Shown here: piece after piece, positions 55,748 to 64,000 of the stretch
How the letters are laid out: each line of letters opens with the position of its first letter
How positions within the stretch are numbered: position 1 is the stretch's first letter
Assembly (NCBI GenBank): GCA_964016875.1
Contig: OZ024733.1
Location: 3,887,484-3,951,483, forward strand
Source: Fallopia convolvulus
Taxonomy: Eukaryota; Streptophyta; Magnoliopsida; Caryophyllales; Polygonaceae
Reading direction: 5' to 3'
Length of the DNA stretch: 64,000 bases
Program-made: the position numbers and the translations under genes
The notes under the pieces: generated by a model
Seen by the model: the letters and a program-made list of their open reading frames with translations, nothing else
Databases searched by the model: none
What the model was told of the DNA's origin: nothing

Positions 55748-56899
55748 ATGGATAACCTAAACAACCACTATGGAAACCATGTCAACGGAGCCAACTTCGG
55801 GATGCAAGCCCCGAACCCTTACTTTCCCCATCCTAACGCTGAGTATGAAGAAGACCAACTCGGAGTTGACATGGAGGTTGATCAGATTGGAGAGCCGTGG
55901 GAGGAGTCGGAGGAAGATCCCGAGGAGGACCCCAACATCCCTATCGGGCTCTCAGATGACGAGGCCGCTCCGGCTGCACTGCCCCCATCACCAGCACACG
56001 AGCCCGAGGACTACCCCTCGGAGGACGAGGAAATGGCCCCGGGTTATGAACCCGAGGACTACGCTGATGAAGAGGATGAAGAGTTGGAGCCTGAGCACCA
56101 ACTACAAGGTATCGTACCCGAACTCAACCTTGAGGACGGGGAAGAGGATGAGTTTGATGAGGAGGAGTTAGAGCTGATGTGGCAAGCACAGGCAGAATGG
56201 GACCCCATGAATGAGGCGTCGGATGAAGAAGACGAGGATGGGGTGGTAATTGACCCAGAGTCACCCCCACCACCATCGCCCCCAGCGAGCCCCGAGTTGG
56301 AGTACGTTCCCCCAGCTCCTATGCCCCCTATGATCGAGGTTCCGAGGGTCATGCCGAGAGTGGAGGTCGAGTCACCTCCGAGAGTGCCCGAGCATGTGGG
56401 GCCCATGCCCCCAATGATGGAGTTCTGGTGCCATGAAGACGACGTATTACTACGGCAACTCCAGATCGGGTCCAGCAGCGGCAGCTACTCGGAGGAGAGA
56501 CTTTATGGGCCGCTCTCACTTCGCAAGCAGGCAATGCAAGCCCCCAGGGGTGTGTAGATGGAGGGCTTCGTTACATGGATGGAGGGAGAGTCCTCCAACC
56601 GCCGGGCTCGACCACCCTTGATCAACGCCCCACCACCTCCAGGTGCCACACCCTCCAGAGGTCGTAGAGTGAATGTGGACCTACTTCATATCCACAGAGA
56701 GAAGTGGGTTCGAGAGAGAGAGAGGGATCAAGCGCAGAGGCTGCAGTACCGGATTTGCATCGCAGAGTCCCAAGCCCTTGAGAACCGCCACAGCCGCAGA
56801 ATCGAGCAAGCTAACCTTCTTCTTACCAATGACACGGGGATCATTGATGACACCCTTTTCGAGGACGGGTTCCTCGACACTTACACCGACCTCATCTAG
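55748..56899 (+). pseudogene. Extra acidic ORF upstream of gag, one in-frame stop
   Basis: The first long ORF of the element starts at an ATG in a favourable context (ACCATGG) and would run 383 codons to 56899, interrupted by a single TAG at 56555. Residues 30-165 are extremely acidic (runs of Glu and Asp), followed by a Pro-rich stretch (about 175-225). After the stop comes an Arg/Pro-rich piece and then a charged, coiled-coil-like helix (about 310-360). No match to gag, protease or any domain I know. Chromoviruses normally start with gag, and extra ORFs before gag are known to me from Ogre-type elements only. Strand, position and frame length argue that it is an element gene. Role unknown. 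Confidence 0.7.
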
Positions 56900-57152
56900 A
56901 TCTTTAGCTTTGTACTCTTTCATTTTCAGAAGTGAGCCTAGACCACTTCTTTCGACTTCATTTTATACTTAGGAAGTCGACGCGGATTAGTTTTTTTTTC
57001 CTGTGTTAAGAACGGCTTAAGTTACGAAAGCCCTTGTACTGTTCCTTATGAAACTAGTAATGAAGTTACCCTTTCGCGATTATTAGCACTTGCGTATTCA
57101 ATCTTACTTATATTATTGTCTTAACGATTAAAAACAAACCCAAAACCTTCAG

Positions 57153-58031
57153 ATGGTCAACACAAGAGCCACCAATCGCAGTTCCACTGTGCCTAGAGAA
57201 GGCAATGATGATAGCGAGTCTGAAGCTCGAAGAGAGACACGTGTAAACCCACCACCTGCACCAGCTGCTCCAATTACGTTCAACGCAGAAACTGTAGGTG
57301 AACTGCGCACTCTCGTACAACAGCTGATACGAGAGGAAATTCCTGCTACGGTTCCTAAACCCGTGGACCCCGAAACACCGGAAGAAGTTGGTCAAACAAC
57401 AGAGGTTGTTCCCGTGAAGCAAAATCTGGTCAGCTTCACTGAGGGAATCAAGGCTTTCAACGCCATGAAGCCTGATTCGTACGACGGAACCGGGGATCCG
57501 TCAGGAGTGCAGTACTGGTTCTCTCATATGGAGCGGCTCCTACGCAACATACCATGCTCAGAAGCGGATAAGGTGCACATGGCTGCACTGAAATTAAAAG
57601 ACGAAGCAGGCGAGTAGTGGGAAAGTTCTAGTCTATCCAACCGCCCAGATTTAAGCTGGGCCATGTTCAAGAACAAGATGATGCGCCGATTCTTCACGGA
57701 ATCGATGCGAGATGAAAAGCTGGATGAGTTCCACTCCCCGAAGCTGCATGGGTTGAACGTGCTGGAAAGGGCTAAGGAGTTTAATCACCTGCTACAGTAT
57801 GCTGATGAGGAGATCACCACGGAAAAGCAGAAGATCAAACACTTCCACCGTTGGATGAGCGACCACATCAAGCCTTGGATGGCAAACCGCTCCTTCACAA
57901 CCTTGGAGGAGTATGTGGATCATGCACATAAAATGGAGTCAACTCTGAAGGTGCCTGAGCGCAAGAAGTTCGGTGGAGGGAAGCCTCACCACTCCAGTCA
58001 CAGTGGATTTAAGAGGCCAGCATCGCCGTAA
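57153..58031 (+). pseudogene. gag: Tekay gag, capsid part, broken
   Basis: ATG 57153 (Met-Val-Asn-Thr-Arg-Ala) opens the gag frame. The retrotransposon Gag domain lies at about 57460-57930, including Phe-Lys-Asn-Lys-Met and Phe-His..Leu-Leu-Gln-Tyr-Ala text. An in-frame TAG lies at 57615, and the frame ends in TAA at 58029, where the sequence continues in another frame with the zinc knuckles (from 58040). In this lineage gag and pol are one frame, so the shift near 58028 is an inactivating indel rather than a programmed one. Confidence 0.88.
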
Positions 58032-58039
58032 GGTTCTCA

Positions 58040-61000
58040 GTGGTCAAAGAACACAAGGCTTCGTCGGTTGGTACAAAACCAAGCTTTAGGGCGGAATCCA
58101 CAAAGACCCCAATCGTCTGCCACAACTGTGCCGAACCCGGGCACATAAACCGGAAATATCCCAAGCCCCCAAGAAGATGTTACAACTGCAACAGAGATGG
58201 GCACCTCCGACGATTCTGCAGGCAACCAGCGAATTCAGCAGATCAGACCCGCTCGAACACGGTGTCCCAGCGACCTCAGGCGTCAAACAAGCCAGCAGGA
58301 ACCACTTCAGTTCAGTCCACAACTAACCAAAAAGGCAAAGGGCCTATGAACTCGCAGGGACAAGGGCAGAGATTGTATGAGATGCGCACCACTGACAAGC
58401 CCGAAGAACCCATTTGCCAAGGTACTCTCCATATCCGTTCTAAAGACGTGTTTATACTCTTCGATTCCAGTGCTTCACATTCTTTCATATCCGAAAAGTG
58501 CATAGAACTTCTAGGATTAGACAATCTCGAGGAATGTGAACCGTTCATAGTAAACCTTCCAAATGGAGAAAAGATAATAGGGGCAAGGCAGTTAGGTAGA
58601 TTTCCCCTATGCATTCAGGGAGTAATCTTTCACTCCAACTTGATATGCATCCCGATGGATCCTTACGACATCATTCTCGAAAGAGATTGGTTGTCTCAGC
58701 ATGGAGCAATAATCGATTTCTACACCCGGACTGTAACCATCAACTCTATAGGAAATCATGTTTGCAGATTCAAAGGAAAGCGAGAAGAAGAAAATGGAAA
58801 GGTGATCAACGCCATGAAGGCTGGGAAGTTACTCCGACAGGGCTGTGTTGGGTATCTTTGTTACCTCGAGCCAACGGAGAAAAGGGTCGTGGATATCCAG
58901 GAAATCCCTGTAGCCCGAGAATTCCCCGACGTTTTCCCAAAAGAACTCCCAGGATTGCCTCCCCGACGAGAAGTCGAGTTTTCAATAAGCCTCGAGCCGG
59001 GTACCGCCCCAATCTCTAAAGCGCCCTACAGAATGGCCCCGCTAGAGATGCAAGAACTCAAGAGTCAGCTCGAAGAACTGCTTGAGAAGGGTTACATCCG
59101 ACTGAGTGCTTCGCCCTGGGGAGCGCCCGTGCTATTTGTGAAGAAGAAGGACGGAACCTTCCGTTTGTGCATCGACTACAGAGAATTGAACAAGGTCACC
59201 ATCAAGAACAAGTATCCTCTTCCAAGGATAGATGATCTCTTAGACCAACTCCGAGGTGCAAAAGTTTTCTCCAAGATCGACTTGAGATCAGGTTATCATC
59301 AACTTCGGATCCGCGATGAGGACATTCCGAAGACCGCGTTCCGCACTCGCTATGGCCACTACGAGTTTGTAATGATGTCATTCGGCCTGACTAACGCACC
59401 TGCGGTGTTCATGGATTTGATGCACCGATGCTTCCATGAATACCTCGACAAGTTTGTCATCGTCTTCATTGACGACATCTTAATCTACTCCGGGAATCGA
59501 GCAGAGCATGAAGAACACCTTCGAATAGTGCTACAAATCTTAAGGCACAACCAACTTTACGCCAAATTATCCAAGTGTGATTTATGGCTGAAAGAGGTGG
59601 CTTTCCTAGGCCATGTTATCAATCAGGACGGAGTAATGGTGGACCCAAAGAAGATTGAAGCAGTCTCAGAATGGAAGCAACCAAAGAATGTGAAAGAGAT
59701 TCGCAGCTTCCTAGGACTTGCAGGGTACTACCGAAGATTCGTCGAGGGATTCTCAAAGATCGCCCTACCAATGACGAAGTTGCTCCGGAAAACCCACAAG
59801 AAGTTTGTGTGGGACGAAAAGTGTGAAGAAAGCTTTCAAGAACTCAAAAAGCGTCTAACAAGCGCACCAGTTTTGACTCTGCCAGATGGACACGACGGCT
59901 ATGTGGTCTACAGTGATGCCTCAAAGCAAGGCTTGGGATGCGTGCTTATGCAGAATGGGAAGGTGATTGCCTACGCATCTCATCAGCTCAAAGTCTATGA
60001 AGTGAATTACCCAACCCACGACCTCGAACTAGCAGCGGTGGTGTTTGCCTTAAAAATCTGGCGACACTACCTGTACGGGGTCAAATGTCAGATCTACACA
60101 GACCATAAAAGCTTGAAGTATGTGTTCACCCAGAAGGAACTAAACATGAGATAAAGAAGATGGCTGGAACCACTGAAGGACTACGACATCGAGCTGCTCT
60201 ACCATCCGGGCAAAGCTAATGTCGTAGCAGACGCTCTCAGTCGTAAGACACAACAAGAGGGCTTGATCACAATGCTAACGGCCCAGCCAAAGCTGCAACA
60301 AGAACTGATCAGGGAAGGCATCGAGGTCTGGTTCGAAAGACAACAAGGTTGTCTCAACACTTTGGAAATCCAATCCGATTTGTTGACGGAGATTAAAGAG
60401 AAGCAGACTGAGGACATCATGTTGATCAGGATAAGCGGCGAGGTACAAGAAGGCAAGGCACCAGGGTTCGTCATTCAAGATGACGGTTCCCTATGGTTTC
60501 AAAACCGAATTTGTGTGCCAGCAGTGGACGAGCTCCGAAAGATCATTTTAAAGGAAGCCCACTCATCTGCCTACTCAGTACACCCAGGAGCAAGTAAAAT
60601 GTACAAGGACGTACGCAGAAATTTCTGGTGGCCAAATCTGAAACAAGATGTCGCAGAATTCATATCTAAATGCTTGGTCTGCCAGAAAGTAAAGATCGAA
60701 CATCGAAGACCTAGAGGAAAGTTACAATCCGTTTCCGTGCCAGAATGGAAGTGGGAAGATATTGCAATGGATTTTGTGACCGATCTGCCCAAGACCAAAA
60801 AGCAGAAGGATTCTATCTGGGTTATCGTGGATCGACTCACCAAGAGCGCCCACTTCATCCCCATTCAAAAGAAGTGGAAGGCTCCAAAGCTAGCAACAGT
60901 TTTCGTCAAAGAAATAGTCCGCCTCCATGGGACCCCAAAGACGATCATCTCCGATCGAGACGGTCGCTTCATGGCCTCTTTCTGGCAAGGACTACACAAG

Positions 61001-61819
61001 GCCATGGGCACAGAACTAAAATTCAGCACAGCTTTCCATCCTCAAACTGATGGTCAATCAGAAAGGACCATCCAAACTTTTGAGGACATGCTTCGGGCGT
61101 GTGTGCTCGATCGCACAACAAGCTGGGATGACAGCTTGCACCTTATAGAATTCACCTACAACAATAGCTGACATTCCTCCATCAAGATGGCTCCCTTCGA
61201 AGCCCTATACGGCCGGAAATGTCGTTCCCCGCTTTGTTGGGACGATAACGCCGACAAGATTCTCTTAGGTCCTGACCTAATAGAGCAAACTGCCTCCGAA
61301 GTTGCCCTCATCCGTCAGAGAATGTTGACCGCCCAGAGTCGACAGAAGTCTTATGCAGATCTCAAAAGGAGAGACATTGAGTTTACAAAAGGAGATAAGG
61401 TGTTTGTCAAAGTATCTCCTTCAAAGGGCGTTTTCCGCTTCGGGAAGCGAGGCAAGCTCAACCCTCGCTATGTAGGACCCTTCGAAATCCTCGAGAGAGT
61501 CGGCAATCTAGCCTATCGAGTTGCTTTACCACCCTCTACTCACCCTGTACACAATGTGTTCCATGTGTCACTCTTAAGGAAGTATGTACCCGACGAATCC
61601 CACGTAATCAACTTCGACGATGTTGAAATCCAATCGGATGGCACTTACGAAGAGAGGCCAATCAAGATTGTAGAGCATCGAGTCAAGCAATTACGCAGCA
61701 AAGAAGTACCTTTAGTCCGTGTACTTTGGTCCAAAGATGGTAATGAAGGTACAACTTGGGAAACCTGGGAAACCGAGCAAGACATGCAGAGGCGTTTCCC
61801 AGAGTTAATGTCTTCTTGA
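58040..61819 (+). pseudogene. pol: Tekay gag end and pol: zinc knuckles, protease, RT, RNase H, integrase, chromodomain; two stops
   Basis: One frame throughout. Two CCHC knuckles lie at 58118-58219, the first with its last Cys replaced by Tyr. Protease is near 58463 with Asp-Ser-Ser instead of Asp-Ser-Gly. RT runs about 59090-59640 with the catalytic Phe-Ile-Asp-Asp at 59465-59476. RNase H is at about 59880-60150. TAA at 60152 falls at the RNase H end. The integrase has a zinc-binding HHCC region near 60554-60695 and catalytic Asp 60770, Asp 60953 and Glu 61061 (D-35-E spacing). TGA lies at 61169. The GPY/F module is near 61472-61530, and the chromodomain at 61650-61810 has a duplicated Trp-Glu-Thr. 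Enzyme motifs of RT and integrase are intact, but the frame is not. Confidence 0.93.
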
Positions 61820-61839
61820 ACACCACTAGCGTAATCCTT

Positions 61840-61965
61840 TTAAGGGGGTACTAGACCCCATAGCATCCTCACAAGTCGTGAGTTGTAATTGCTTTTGCCT
61901 CTACATCCTGGTACCGCCCTATTTTCTCTAAGTTTCGGGGACGAAACTTATTTAAGGGGGTACTA
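61840..61965 (+). other. Duplicated polypurine tract before the Tekay 3' LTR
   Basis: TTAAGGGGGTACTA occurs at 61840-61853 and again at 61952-61965. The second copy ends one base before the LTR. Confidence 0.8.
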
Positions 61966-61966
61966 T

Positions 61967-64000
61967 TGTAATATCCGCGATATTCCAAGTTTTTGTTTAT
62001 ATATAATATTTATTATTATCAATTATTTTTCTCTAATTTCTAGAAATCAAATTAACTTCTATTATTTTTCTTTTGAAAGAGTTTAGCAAAGAAAATTAAA
62101 ATAGATAAAAATGCAATAAAATAACTTGAGGGACATAGATTAATAAGTGAGGTAAATTAATAAATAGAGCATTAGATAAAAATAAGAAATTGATTTTATT
62201 TCATAAAATAGATTATACAAAGGCCTAAGAATCCAATTTACAAGCCTTACAAAAAGAATGCAAGAGCCGGGATTTGAACCCGAGATCTCTTGCACTCTAA
62301 CCTCACACGCCCCTCACCAAATCCCGCTAGACCATTGCAATTTCTTGTTCATTCAACCTAACCTTTTCCTCTTATAACAAATAACCTTCCTTCATTCTCC
62401 TAAGACAACATCAGACAATAGTCTGATTGATTGTACGTTGATTGAAATTTGGCCAATGCATGCTTCATCCACCTCCATCTTGAATGTTGACCACCATGGT
62501 AGCATCATCCTTCCATCATCACCCAAAGAAGCACACACTTAGCCAATGGTGAAGCCTTGCCTCATCCTCCATTGGTCTACTCCATTGGACATGGATTGAA
62601 GCTTCTCCCAACTTGTCTATAAATACCCTCTCCTAAGCACTCCTTCAAGTCTTTGCTCTCTCTTCTAGCAAGAACTTCATACTTCATCAAAAATCAGCCT
62701 CAAACTAGTTCAACTTTCTCCATTCAAAGTCCACAAAAACACCAAAAATTTTCCCCTTCTTCTCCTTGGAGCCGCCGGACCGCCTGCCCCTGCCCGACCG
62801 GACCACCGCCGGACGTCGTCGCCCTCCTCGCGCCACCGCCTGCCCTCGCCGGACCCCTGGCCGCACCGCCCCTGCCCGCCGGCCCTCTTCCTCTACCTTC
62901 CTCCAGTGTTTTGTAAAGAACAGAATACCAAAGTATAAAAAATTCTATCCTAATTTATGTATTTAAATTATGCTTTTATAAATTTATAAAGTTATTAGTT
63001 ATTAGAAATTATTTTAGGAAAATAAGAAATAAAATATGTTAGTAAGATCTTGTTAGTTAAAAGCTAGAAACAAAACTAATTTACCTTGGTAACTTAAGAT
63101 ATAAACAAATAGATAAATTTTTATGAAATTTATTACATGCATGCCTCTTTCATAATATAAATAGTGGTTTTTATAAAATAAATATAGTATACAAAATAAT
63201 AATAATTATTGTCATCTTTGATCAAATAGGAATTTTAAAAGTTATTGTGCATGCCTTAAACTAAAATATGATATCATATTATATGATCTTAATAATAATA
63301 AAATTATTAAATGAGTTCATTACCTAGGGAAATATAGGTACCATTATTATCTTTATACAAAAATAATAACAAAGTTTCTAGTTGATAAAAGTTGTTGCAT
63401 GTCTTAGAAATTAGGTGACATATTATAGTATTAAAATGGTAGAGAAACTTTATAAAAATATTCTTATGTAACACTTGTAGACATAGACCATAGTTAACCT
63501 TAGACATATATTTATGAACATATGATATTATTAATGAAAATATCACTAAAGTCATTTATAAGAAAGATAGGATTTTTTTTTAATAACCTCTAAGTGTAGA
63601 GATTTGTCACAAGACATAAACTTTAGGTTAAATATATTAAGTATGATATTATATTAAATCTAGGATTTTACATAGCATAAAGTTGACTTACTTGGAAAGA
63701 AATCATTTTAAATATAGAAAAGATTCTATGTGATAAACTACAATATCATAATATATAAATATGATCAAAGATATTTTATAAGCCTTATAATATAAAAGGG
63801 TTATAGTAATAGAATAAATAGGATTAATCTAAATTAAGAGAATTTTAGGCAAGTTACCTTATAAGGAAAAGTAGAAACTTCTATTTATAGAAACTTCCTT
63901 GTAAAGAGAGTATATACATGACAACTTTATTTAAAGAGGATTATGTAGGTAAATACTTTTCTATTAAGAAAATATTATTAATAAAGTATTTTAGATAAGG
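61967..64000 (+). repeat. 3' LTR of the Tekay element, first 2034 bp
   Basis: Collinear with 51524-53557 without net insertion or deletion. It contains the TATA box at 62618-62625, the antisense tRNA-like boxes at 62270-62334 and the GC island at about 62763-62903. The window ends inside it. About 1.6 kb more is expected. Confidence 0.95.

Larger units (their letters stand above)
51524..64000 (+). mobile_element. Tekay/Del-type chromovirus (Ty3-gypsy), young, 3' LTR cut by window end
   Basis: LTR of 3630 bp (51524-55153), Met-tRNA primer site, an extra acidic ORF, gag with zinc knuckles, then protease, RT, RNase H, integrase with GPY/F module and C-terminal chromodomain, polypurine tract and a second LTR from 61967. 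RT before integrase gives Ty3/gypsy. The chromodomain and very long LTRs point to Tekay. The LTRs have 16 visible differences in 2034 compared bases and no net indel. The left flank CTTCA (51519-51523) would be the target duplication. Its partner lies beyond the window. Confidence 0.93.

Noticed and set aside
58020..58045. Programmed frameshift between gag and pol in the Tekay element
   Set aside because: Tekay elements normally use one gag-pol frame, there is no slippery heptamer visible at the junction, and a TAA sits right there. A simple indel explains it.
58040..61819. Endogenous pararetrovirus (RT with zinc knuckles)
   Set aside because: An integrase with D-35-E, a chromodomain and flanking LTRs with a primer site identify a Ty3/gypsy retrotransposon.

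Overview
The window looks like heterochromatic, repeat-packed DNA from a eudicot plant nuclear genome. The base composition is AT-rich and almost every recognisable stretch is a plant transposable element: Ty1/copia of SIRE/Maximus type, Ty3/gypsy of Athila and Tekay (chromovirus) type, a CACTA transposon, an RTE-type LINE and a Mutator-type MITE. I found no intact host gene, rRNA or functional tRNA gene, no CRISPR array and no bacterial feature. The species cannot be told from this sequence alone.

Layout. 61-10802 is a full-length but decayed SIRE-type copia element (5-bp target duplication GGGTT, two LTRs, gag, pol, and a downstream env-position ORF), itself interrupted by a solo LTR at 6402-7400. 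10803-13341 is decayed unassigned repeat DNA. 13342-19853 is a head-to-tail array of pol-less gypsy-like units sharing LTRs (period about 2.99 kb). 19854-22804 is the 5' half of a minus-strand copia element whose leader holds a CACTA-like terminus. 22928-23110 is a palindromic 32-bp tandem repeat at a hAT-like end. 23290-23915 is a minus-strand Athila-like LTR piece. 23918-29221 is the 3' half of a second SIRE-type element with a better preserved env-position ORF. 29763-32352 holds a duplicated DUF1985-type gene fragment. 33046-41537 is a CACTA transposon with matching TIRs and TCA target duplication, carrying a gag-pro-only Athila-like element with two LTRs and an RTE LINE insertion with an 18-bp target duplication. 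42968-43807 is a Mutator-type MITE. 44215-64000 is a three-layer nest: a Tekay chromovirus (51524 onward, second LTR cut by the window end) sits in the protease region of a minus-strand pol-less Athila-like element (45053-51523), which sits in a copia gag.

How the parts relate. The Tekay element is the youngest visible insertion: its LTR copies differ at about 16 of 2034 compared positions, yet its gag-pol carries several stops and a frameshift, which suggests it moved using proteins supplied in trans. It also has an extra, very acidic ORF ahead of gag. The most unusual signal is in the Athila-type elements: each carries its own CG-containing 10-base motif, often palindromic, repeated as pairs spaced 19-22 bases apart and scattered over LTR, coding and non-coding parts. 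Different elements use different motifs but the same spacing.

Limits: boundaries of decayed elements are by eye, lineage names rest on remembered family hallmarks rather than searches, and divergence figures are hand counts.
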